Below are positions 29,601 to 41,600 of a stretch of 64,000 bases of DNA, piece after piece. Under the pieces are notes generated by a model, which did not search any database, had not been told where the DNA came from, and was given only the letters and a program-made list of their open reading frames with translations. The position numbers and the translations under genes are program-made. This stretch comes from Syngnathus acus (Eukaryota; Chordata; Actinopteri; Syngnathiformes; Syngnathidae), in assembly GCF_901709675.1 (NCBI RefSeq), contig NC_051092.1, positions 7,382,491 to 7,446,490 of the forward strand, given 5' to 3'. Numbering within the stretch: position 1 is the first letter of the stretch; each line of letters begins with the position of its first letter.

Positions 29601-32600
29601 CTCGCGCTTGTTATTTCTACAGACACTAACAATACGCCCAAATGGAAACTCTCGCTGTCTTCTAGACTGTCCCGTTCCATTGACTTTTCTTATTTTGTCC
29701 CTCTTCTCTGGCTTTAGCATCCTGTGGTTAAAGGTATTGCTCTTGTTTGTGCATGACCATTGATCTTTAGTGGCTGAGATCGGAAGAAGCATGGTTAGAC
29801 AGGTTTTCTTGCCACTCTAATCCATTTGTCACTAGTTATGCTTCACTTTGTTGTAAATACACCAGCGCAGAAATATAAAACTGCATTCAAAACCACAGTG
29901 TGCTTGAGAGTTGATAGCATGTTTTTTTTTTTTTTAAGTTCTCCAATTAAAGAAAAACACCAAATGCAATGATTTGCAAATCCTTGTACACTCCTCCATT
30001 AGTTAGGTTTTACTGATATGTAAATATCATTTAGGACACTAACGGAGAACTTGATAAAATAGGATAAGGTTGAAAATAATGTTAGTTACAGTTTGCCAAG
30101 AACATTTGATATTCCGCTGCTCCACAATCTATAATATTGTCAAATGATTCTGATATTTATTATTATCCCTGCTGTTCCTTTACTCTTATATTGTATTTAT
30201 TTATGACATAGCGCTGGAGAGCATGAGCTGTGACACCCCATATGCTGCACTCATGTCCACGTCGCTGGGGTGGACAAACCCGTACAAACATACTGACATA
30301 GTGTTTGCAGTGTGCATGTCTTTACTTTACCCTCTTGCACACAACACCTCAAAAATGGGATAGGGTGGGATGTTTTCAGGCCTTTGCATGGAGAAACATT
30401 GGCCGTCGTTTACATTGGGATGTTTCAAACACATTTTCTGTTGAGAAACGAGTGTCTCCAATTTGATTATAAAGGTGGTGCTTGGAGACAAGGTGGTGCT
30501 GATGCCAGTGAATGCGGGGCAGCCTCTTCATGCCAGTAATATCGAGCTGCTAGACAACCCTGGCTGCAAAGAGGTGGGACCAGGGTTCTATGAACTTTGC
30601 AAGTTTGGCTGGGGGTCACCTGCTCACCTCTGCTTGGTGTTGCAGGTTAATGCGGTCAGCTGCAGCACGAGCTGGAAGGTCACATTATTCATGAAGTTTA
30701 GTGACTACAAGGAAGACATCCTGAAAGGGGTTTGTTCTATTACTGCCATTTGTGTGTGTGTGGATTTTAATGAAACTGCTTGAATGTATGTGCTTAAGAA
30801 TAGTGTGCTGTGTCATGTATGTGTGTGCCTTCTCCCAGGGAGATGTGGTTAGGCTCTTCCACGCGGAACAGGAGAAGTTTCTGACCTGTGACGACTACAA
30901 GAAAAAACAGCATGTCTTCCTGCGTACCACATTGCGACAGTCTGCCACCTCTGCCACCAGCTCCAAGGCTCTCTGGGAAGTGGAGGTAAAACATAAACAG
31001 ATCAAGTTTTTAAAAAAATATATCATGATTTAGTATTTGAACTTGTGTGGCCAGCTAGTACTTTTAGTTTTAATGCTTTTTGTAGCTTTATAAAGAATTA
31101 GTTGTTTATCACCCCGCATTTCAATTCTATCTTTACTTGTAGTGAAATTTCCTCAGTGTCAGGATAAAGTCATTTGCCACAATTTACTTGATTTACAAAT
31201 CCAGCCACAAACGCCAAGACTGTCAATCACGGTGCCATTCTAAATATCCACATCCAGCAAAGCCTTGAATTTACAATAGCATGTAGATTATAGGTTGCCA
31301 ACATCAGGATCTAATATGGTCGCACTCTCTTGCTCTGCTAGTTCAGTGTTGATTTTATATATATATATTTTTTTTTAAATGCTCTGAGGCCACAGTTACT
31401 ACTACTACTTATAGACTATATGTGCATAAACTATATTCACTGCACATTGTAAGTCTTGATTTTAGCATTGGCATTCACTGTGAGTTGGATTTTAAAAACA
31501 GCACTAAAATTTAGCATGGACTCTATTTTGACCAGGATGAAAGTCTGGCATCCTGCCACAACAAATGTAATTTACAATGGAAACAAAACTTGATGATTCT
31601 CTTTGGATTTTCTCATGCTTCTCTGTTTTTCTTTCTTGTTTTCATACCCACCCCCTCTTTCCAGGTCGTTCACTATGACCCCTGCAGAGGTGGGGCTGGT
31701 CAGTGGAACAGTTTGTTTCGTTTCAAGCACCTCGCTACTGGCAATTACCTCGCAGCAGAGGTGAGGCGAACATACTTTTTTTTTTTTTTTTTAGAACATA
31801 GCAAAGGAATGACCAATAAAGTGGTATTGTATTGTTTTTTATTACTTACTGCAAAGTATCATACTGGATAATTAAATCCAACTGTACATCTTTAGTTTTT
31901 ATTGTATTTTTTTTTTCATTATGTTAGTAACTTTTGTTAACCTTGTGTAAGCAATCTTAAGTAGGATGATACTGTAGGTGGCAGTGTTTCCTTTGATACA
32001 GGCAGCGTCCAGTCTTGACTGCAGTTTTGGTTAATGTTTAGTCCTAACCAAGTTAAGATGAGAAAAGTCTTCCCTTGCAGTCACTTTTCATCTTTCTTTC
32101 TCTCCAGGAAAACCCTGAATTCAAAGTCGAATCATTGGAGCCTAAAGGAGAGGTAGGTTTGTCCCATGATGACATTGAGCTTCAAAATAGCATACGAGTA
32201 ATCTCCCCCTTGCACCATGTTGGTAATTTATGGAAAAGGAGTTTGGGCACTTTATAGATAACGTCGGACCGCAAGAGAATGAGTCATGAGAAGAAGTTGT
32301 TTCTCTCAACTCCAGGTCCCCCCCTGTCTCGTTATGCAATTTTGCACGCTCTCACAACACGCACGCGCATGCACACTACTCCTATTCTATAGCTAGATTC
32401 TTAAGCCCCTAGCTACCTTGCCCATTTGTATTCAGGCAGTGAGCACACACACACACACACACACACAAACTGTCTCACCCTCACACACTTTTTTTTATGC
32501 CCACGCTGAATTTCAGACACACAGGGGGCTCCTTACATAACGTCTGGGTGTGTGTGTGGTGGCGGCGGGGGTACTCTGTGAAATGGGTGGGAAGGGTAGA

Positions 32601-35600
32601 AGACGTGCTGTCTGCTCCGCTCTGCTCGTATGTGATAAGCTGAGGGGGTGAGTCACCAGTGGACTTGGTGGGGGGGTTTAGGGGTGTCGGTGTATCGAAG
32701 CTGTGTAAAGGCACCTCCCTTCCTATTAACATGCAAAGAGCAGTAAGGTGGAGTTCACTCATTAACGTCTGCATGCTAATACTTCTTCAGTATGAGCAAC
32801 ACTGCCTTCTTAAAATAATAGCGCAAGCCATTTCTTGACCATCAAATACTGATGAAATCATATTCGTTCATAATTTTATTGATAAACATTATATGAATGT
32901 ATATGTATATAACTAATGATGTACCCGATTGTAAAAGGGGAGTCTAGCATCCTGAGATGTTTAGGACACATTTTGCAAATATGACAATATGCAAATCTCT
33001 TAGCCTTCACTTGGGTTCTGACAGCATCTGTCTAATGTTCAAGAGCAGATTTTGAGTTGGCTTATCAGTAACTGTGTTCTCTGAGTGGACAGACGGTGAG
33101 ACACAGCTAAATACTTATAATCTCACCTTGAGTTCTCGAGATATTCAACAATGTGCATTGCACTAAGAGGTTATTTGGCTAAGTGAGGGACACCTATAAG
33201 ACATCAGCTTTTGATGAACTAACTTGGTGTTAGATGACAATGTTTGCAATACATTACGACCTGCACCACTGGAGACCCTTAGCCCACTGTACAGAACCTA
33301 CCAGCAAGCTTCCTGAATTTCCACTCACTTATTCATTAATGAATTAATCCAGCAATCCAACAATTGTTTTTATGTGAAGTTTCAAGAAGTGCATCAGGCA
33401 TTTTGTAACCTTTTCGACCATAGACACTGTCAACCTTTTTAAAGACAGAATGCAACTTTTGTACTTAATGAAAAGTTCAACTAAGGTCAATCAGATAATT
33501 TCTTCAGAATCTTCCAAAAAAAGTTATTGCCGTAAATAATGTATGATACCGTCTGAATAAGTCATCAGAAAAGAAAACGCTCTGGTCAGTGATTATGTAA
33601 ATAAATGTCCACTTTTTGACTAATTTCTTGTGTATTTTCTAGAACTGTACTTTGGAAAAAAAAAAAACATCTGAATTTGCCTGTGCATCTGTTGCACGTG
33701 ATTACGATTAACATGTAATGCTTCAATTATTAAATCAAAATATTACAATTATTTTCCATTTCCAATTTCGAGTGCCATCTGCAATACGGCTATGGACCAC
33801 TATAGGGCCGCGGACCACTGGTTGACAATCCCTGAGTTAAATAAAATTTTCTATTCACAATACATACACACGAATATCTCTGACCTCTGGGTGTTTGTTG
33901 TTGCAGAATGAGACAGACTCTGTGTATTCCAAGAGAAAGCATCAAGCTGCAGACAGAATTGCCTTTACACTGGTTTCTGTCAAACATGGCAATGACATCG
34001 CATCCCTCTTTGAGCTGGATGCCACCACGCTGCAGCGGGCAGACTGCCTGGTACCCAGGTCAGTATCTTACAAGTGACTTCCACTTTTGTCATAAAAGCA
34101 GACAGACATACAAACAGACACAGACAGACAAACACGGACAGACTGACATGGACACTGGCGAAGAGACACTGACGGTCAGACATGGATGGACGGATAGATA
34201 TATAAACTGTGGTTGCCTGAGTGTGTTTGTTCAAATTAGAATCGTTTAGCAACAGTAATATGGAATTGCCGTATAACAAAAAACAACCTATTGTAAAATG
34301 TGGGCTTGCACCGATGATCTGAATACTAAAGGACTCGCCATTGCTTTTGCAATTGACACCAGAAGTCGGGGGCAAAGGTGCAAAAATGCCTTGTAAAGTT
34401 CAGTAAACTTGCCATGAGCAGTTGCAGTCTGGAATTTGGGAAATTGTGAAGTTAGACCATTTTAGAACCGTATGGGAATAAAATGTTTTTTGGGATAATA
34501 TATACAAGCCGAATATGAGCATTGTGTTTTAAAATGTGTAACATTTATATCTGTGATTAGTACTGTGCTATTGTCACTAGAATAAATGTAAAAATGTGAT
34601 CTCTATATTGTAAAAATATTGCTTATAAAGGTGGAATGCACGAAACATGCACGCGATATGAGTCAAACTATGTTTGGATCAAATATAGTTATGCTAATCA
34701 TCTGCGAGATATTTTCCAACTCCATTTAAGGACCCATTATTGTAATGCAGTTTGTTTCCCTTAGTTCCCAGTGAAGGTGTATGAATTTCAGGAATTTATA
34801 AAAGCCTTTCTAGATGTGAGACTTCACCTTATCAACTGTTTCACAGAAACTCTTATGTGAGGTTGAGGCACCTGTGCACTAACACATGGGTGACCAGCAC
34901 CAACGTGCCCATTGATGCAGAAGAGGAGCGTCCAGTCATGCTCAAGGTTTGCCTATCTATGCTCACAGCCAATTACTGTGAAGTGACCTCAGATAAATGT
35001 CAGTATTTCTTGCGGTTCTCGCAATAGATTGGCACCTGTTCCACTAAAGAGGATAAGGAAGCTTTTGCTATTGTATCCGTTCCCTTTTCGGAAGTCAGAG
35101 ACTTGGATTATGCCAACGATGCCAGCAAAGTACTCGAGGCCACTGTGAGGAAGCTTCAATATGGAAACATTGCTCAGAATGAGAGAAGGTAAAGTCCAGT
35201 AGGGTCACAAACTTGTGTTTTGTGAGTTCGAAATTTCCCTGAACGTTCTTTGCAGGTTTTTGACGAAGCTGCTGGAAGACCTGGTTTTCTTCGTATGTGT
35301 GGTTCCAAACAATGGCCAGGAGGTTCTGTCCGTGGTCACTTCCACACCTGACCGAGAGAGGCAGAAATTGATGAGAGAACAGAACATCCTTGCTCAGGTC
35401 AGCACATACAGTGCATCTCAACAGTTTCCTTCACACGCTTGCACGTGTATTTTCTAAGGCTGATTTACAGTACATGGATAAAGTGACTTAATTCAAATTT
35501 CTCCAAAGGGCAGTTTGGTGTTTAGAAAATAAACAACAAATAGAGGAATATGATATCCTTGATTCATACAGTATTTTTTTTTTCTTCTGAACAATACACA

Positions 35601-38600
35601 AGTGAGCCATTTCAGCATTATTTAAGATTGTTCATGCATTTTTAACAGTTCAGGCAATGCAGGTTGATCTGTTCATGAAAAAGGATGTGCAGTGCAAATT
35701 ATAATAAAATAAATGATCTGTGACATTATTACTAGAGCATGTAACTTAACTATATCGAAGTCATAAAAGGATGTGAAAGGTACATTGATTCATCCAGCTG
35801 TTTGTTCCTCAGATCTTTGGTATCCTCAAGGCTCCATTCACAGACCAGGGTGATGGCCCCATGTTGAAATTAGAGGATTTGGGAGACCAGCGCTATTCCC
35901 ACTTTAAGTATATGCTGAGACTCTGCTACAGAGTGCTGCGACACTCTCAGCAGGACTATCGCAAAAACCAGGCACGTCTTAATGTGTTGAGTTCAGACAC
36001 ACAGGTATTCAGGGTTGTCTAAGGATACTTGGAGAGTTTGTAAAACTTCTACCAGAATGTCTACAGTAGGAGGAAAAAAAAAAAAGGTTTGCTGGGATAT
36101 TGGGCTGCTGGACATATGACATCAATTAGAAACCTGATACCTCACGTCAGTCTTAATTGTGTAAAAGTGAAATTAATCAATTAACGAGAATAACCACAGT
36201 CATTTTCAGATGAGGTGAAACAATATTTTAGTTATGTGAATAAAAAGTATTACGAATTTTGGACATTTTGTAAGTTCAGTCCTATATGAATGAATATAGG
36301 GGAGCTGACAAAACCAATCTGTAAAATTAACACAAGAATGACTAGGTGACTGTAAAACATGTATTAGGCGGATGGAAAATTAGTTTTTTAATGACCAAAC
36401 CAAATAATTTCATAAATATCACTGTGCTTTTTGTCCCATTACGTATTATTAATTCAATAACATGTTTGCTATTTTTGATTCTATTCATGTAGGAGTATAT
36501 AGCAAAAAAGTTCTCAATCATGCAGTCTCAAATTGGATATGAGATTCTGGCTGAAGATACCATCACTGCTCTGCTGCACAACAACCGCAAGCTCTTGGAA
36601 AAACACATCACAGCCAAAGAGATTGAAACATTTGTCAGCCTTCTAAGACGGAATAGAGAACCCAGGTATGACATGGTTATCTCTCACACCTCAACAGCTA
36701 AGGAAGTAGAAATTGGTGCAAAAAAGAATTGAACACTTTGCTGTATACTTGTAGAATTGTATGACCTTAAAGATATTTTATTTTATTGAATTTAACCAGT
36801 AGTAAATTGTTCTTTCAGATTCCTGGATTATCTCTCCGATCTGTGTGTGTCCAATAAAACGGCCATTCCTGTCACACAGGAGCTGATTTGCAAATTTATG
36901 CTCAACCCCGCCAATGCAGATATCCTTATCCAGACAAGGTGAGTTACACCATGTGGGATTTATATTACTTAAGTCATACCTGCGAATGTAGTATTTTTCT
37001 CATTTTGCACTGTATGTTTCTTTACAAAAGAAAATTTAGCCACCGTTGTCCCCTTTTTCAACCAGCATTTCCCACAAATAAGGCATCTTAATGTCAGGAT
37101 GTTTTGTAACAACTAGTCTTTGTCACTCTCACACATCCAGACTAATCCAAAATACCGAGACCCCCCTGGAGTCCTCTTTGACGCAGGAGGATGGAGAAGA
37201 GGAGGAGGTTTGGCTCTACTGGATCGACAACCACAAGGAGCCTCACGGCAAATCTATCCGCCATCTGGCTCAGGATGCCAAAGGCAACCATAAGATGGAT
37301 GGAGATATCGTCACTTACTACAGGTGGCTGTTACTTCCCTGATCTGCTAAAACTTTTTTTTTTTTGCCCTGTGGAGAAATGATTAAAAAAAGGACCAGAG
37401 TTTTTTTTTACTGCAGAATACCAGCCTTTTTCTAATCACTCATTTATTTCCTGTTGTCAGGTATCAGCTGAACCTGTTTGCTAAAATGTGCCTGGACCGT
37501 CAGTACCTTGCCATCAATCAGATCTCCTCTCAACTTCCTGTGGATCTCATCTTGCGCTGCATGTTTGATGACTGCCTGCCCTACAACCTGCGAGCATCCT
37601 TCTGCCGCCTCATGCTACATATGCATGTGGACCGTGACCCACAAGAAGCTGTGGTTCCCGTGCGCTATGCACGTCTCTGGACTGAGATCCCATCCAAGAT
37701 CACCATTCATGAGTGAGCATCAGACGTGTGATGACATCATGGCGCGAGCATACGTTGCGAACCGTAACCTGCCTATTATTGTTGTGTATCTCTGCAGGTT
37801 TGAATACGAGTCGGCAGATACCTCGAGAGAGGAGATGAAGAGGAAGTTTGCACCCACCATGGAGTTTGTTGATGAATACCTTAAAGACGTGGTCAGCCAA
37901 CCTTATCCATTTGGGGAAAAAGACAAGAATGAACTTACTCTAGAGGTATAATAAGCCTGATAAGTTGCAAATCCTATACACGTAAATTAATTCTACAATT
38001 GTGCAGTACGTACTCTCAATGTGTTCAAATGTCTGCTGTTGTATATGTAGTTTTTTTTTTTTTTTGACTACCATAAATTCTGATAGTGCTCTGTATTTAT
38101 AAAACATTTTTTAAAGGTAGAGTATGCATCTTTCAAATTGCTCGCAAAATTTGAGTATAATCTGTCCTCGCACACTTGTATAAAACAAGAACGTACTCAT
38201 TCACCAACGTAAACGCAAGGTAGCTGTTCGTGCAATTAAAAGTATAAAAGAGCTAGAGTATCACATTACCTGACAAATTGGTGAGAACAGTGACGTTGGC
38301 ACCAGTGTTTGTAGCCATGTGCTGTCGTTCGCATCTGGGACATCACTATTATATATGTGTGTTGACCCTAGAGTAGAGGTACCATTTCCTTGTTTTGAAC
38401 TTGCAGAGTTCAATAATCAGGGCAAGAAGCGAAGGTTACGACTGTAATTACGGTTCTATTTCATGCCAGGACTTGGGGCTTAAATGTTTGAATGATGAGT
38501 GACATGTCACGTTTGATTGGCTGGTATTGTCGCACCATGACGACATCACTTGAAAATAATGTTAAAAATTCGAGGCAAAAGATAATCCTACTGTCGACAA

Positions 38601-41600
38601 GTTTTACTACAAAGTGTTTAGAAAATGCATACTCCACCTTTAAGGAAAAGAACTGAATATCTTTTAAGCATGTGTTGTGCCACCTACAATGTCTTTAGGC
38701 TTAAATAGAGCACACAAATTACTTTCCTATTGTACATTTTTTGAATGGCTTTATTTTATTTACCCTTCTCTCTTCTAGGTGGTGAATCTGGCTCGTAACC
38801 TGGTTTACTTTGGTTTCTATAGCTTTAGTGAACTCTTGCGACTCACCCGCACTCTACTGGCCATACTGGATATTGTTCAACACCCGCTCACTTTCATGAA
38901 CAAGCTCACCAAAAGTCCGGAGGCTGGTGCGTGTTACTACTACAGATTTTATTTTACTGCCTCGGTTATTTTTATTTATTCATTCTTTTCAGTCTGATTA
39001 GCTCCTCGCATAGACCTCGGTGCAGTCAGCATGGGTTCAATTCCCTCTCAGTTCCAGTGTGAATCCGAGACTTGTCTTTCTCTATTTGTGCCCTACCACT
39101 GACTCGTAACCAGTTCACGGTGTAATCTGCTTTTTGCCCAAAGTCAACTGGAAGTTCCATGAAAAAATGTATTGATGGTCAGCCCATCAAAGCGTTTAAA
39201 ATGTAGTCATTTTTATAAACTATTGAAACAGTAGCTAATTATCTTGGTGGACAAATGTGGCTTGCCTGAAACATATGTAAACAAATCCTAGCCAGATGTG
39301 TGAATGTGGTCGTCTCCTCCAGGTAACAATGTCCTGCGTACAATCCACGGTGTTGGAGAAATGATGACCCAGATGGTGATGAGTCGAGGTGTGCCACAAG
39401 GGCTGCCTGACACGCCTCCTTCACTGCGCTACGGCAAAGGACACATGCTTCTGGACACTGAGGACGTCATGGTGATGGACACGAAGCTAAAGATCATAGA
39501 GATCCTGCAAGTACGAGTTCTCGTGTTAGTGGGCAAAGAGTTATCTGATGCAAATTCATCCGTTGAATAATTTGGGTGTGTTTTCACTTCTCTTGGTAGT
39601 TCATCCTGAGTGTGCGGCTGGATTACAGGATCACATATTTGCTGTCCATCTACAAGAAAGAGTTTGGAGAGAAGAGCGTATCAGAGAGCACTGTTTCACA
39701 AACTGATGTGCTCCTCATCACGACGCGTAAGATGTCTTTTGAGATTTGTGTAGATGTCACTTCTCTAGCTGAAATGCTCCACTGTACACGTTGTGTCTCC
39801 AGCTCCTGAGCCTGACATTGATGAGATTGCGACTAAAGCAGAGAGCATGTTTGCTGGAAGGTAGGTCAAATATCCACCTTCGCTCGTTGCGTTACTAACG
39901 CCCTTTATACTTTCAATAAAACCAAATTAAATGATACCAATGCTTCTTGTGCATAAAGCTCATCACTCTCTGCACCTAAACCTGACATGTGTGAGAGTTA
40001 AAGTTTCCGCTTATCTCAGCTCTGACTTAAGTGCAGTGGAGCTTGATGATGAAGGTGGCCGAACGTTCCTGAGGGTTCTGATCCATCTCATGATGCAAGA
40101 CTATCCTCCGTTGGTATCTGGCTCACTGCAGCTCATCTTCAAACACTTCAGTCAGCAAGCTGAAGTGCTGCAGGCCTTCAAACAGGTACACAACCATCTG
40201 TCTTGCTAAGCTGAAACATTTTGGTACGAGTTAATTAAGTACAGCGTTATCTTAAAGGATTTCTATGGGTATTGTTAGATATTATTGCTGCTGGTGCTTC
40301 ATTAATTTCCTGTGTCTGTGTATTTTCCAGGTCCAGCTCTTAGTTTCAGAGCAGGACGTGGAGAACTACAAGCAAATTAAGGCTGACCTTGACCAACTGC
40401 GTCTAACTGTTGAGAAATCAGAACTGTGGGTGGAGAAGAATGGAGTCTACAACAGTGAAGACCTTGGTGACAGACCGGGCAAAGAACTCATAGAGGTAAA
40501 TAAAAGGGTATCCACAACAAAGTTGAAATATTACAATTGCGATGACAGTAACATTTCCCAACCTTTATTGAGGCAAGGTACATTTTATCCTTTTTTTTTT
40601 TTTCTACATTTTCATATATTTAGCAATACAGTTCAATGTATTGAATAAATAAAAACTCAAATCAAGAGGCCATCAATACTTTGGCCTTCAAAACTATTCA
40701 AAGAAAGAACCTATAATAAAAAAATATATGTATTATAAAATTAATGTTGTCCAGAGTCATTCTGGTGTCGCATGTTTATTTTGGCTGAAACAAAAATGTT
40801 CATGAAAATCCTCAAAATCGAATGTTCCCGATGAAAGGGGGGGTGGCATCTTTGAGTATGCAAATATTGCCAAGTTGTAATTCCTGATTTTCTTTGTCTC
40901 TTGCCAGGAGACTGGACTGAGCATTGTCCATGATGGGAACCATAAACCTCAAATAGATAGCAACAAGAAAAACAACTACAAGATTGTCAAAGAGGCAGGT
41001 TGTCTCAAGATTGGATATCTAGCTGGCAGATGTCAATAAAGTGTTCTTTGTGTCTCATATGTAGATCTTGCTACGTCTCAGTAAGCTGTGTTACCATGGT
41101 AAAAAGATCCGTACGCAGCAGCAGAGGCTTCTGAAAAACATGGGGGCTCATACTGTCGTGCTGGACCTGCTTCAAATCCCCTTTGAAAAAGTGAGCATTA
41201 ACCACAACTGCGGAGTAACTTGTCTCAACCTGCCTGGCCGTATCTCCCATCACCTCTCTTGATTTTTTTTTTCCCCCCAGAATGATGAGAAGATGAATGA
41301 AATCATGACCCTGGCACATACATTTCTGCAGAACTTCTGCAGAGGGAATCATCAGAACCAATTTCTGCTGCATAAACACCTCAATCTCTTCCTTACTCCA
41401 GGGGTGGGTATGATTGTGACTAACTGCAATCATATTTAGGGAAGCATTAGAATAAAACTGAAAAAGGCATTTTATCTACAAAATTTAAAGGTGGACTATG
41501 TCATTTTTAAAACTTGCTAGCAAACCTCAAATGTAGCTTAACATTACCGTCCAAATGGGTCGAATCACTGACCAAAGCACTGCCCCTAAAGACAATCATT

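Larger units (their letters stand above)
23611..30729 (+). other. itpr2: ITPR2 suppressor (N-terminal beta-trefoil) domain, exons 1-7
   Basis: Residues 1-236. The start [17 protein letters not shown] matches the family N-terminus, as do [45 protein letters not shown] and [10 protein letters not shown]. This domain lowers IP3 affinity and couples ligand binding to the channel. Intron 1 (23703-28608) is 4.9 kb, large for this gene; intron 6 is only 72 bp. Confidence 0.95.
30839..36665 (+). other. itpr2: ITPR2 IP3-binding core, exons 8-16
   Basis: Residues 237 to about 628. The IP3-coordinating basic residues known from ITPR1 are all present: R265 and R269 in [13 protein letters not shown]503, R505, K507 and R510 in [10 protein letters not shown], and Y566-R567-K568 in DYRKNQ. 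The site should be functional. Exon 10 (32108-32152, 15 codons, [15 protein letters not shown]) falls at residues 318-332. Intron 15 after DYRKNQ begins with GC. Confidence 0.94.
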
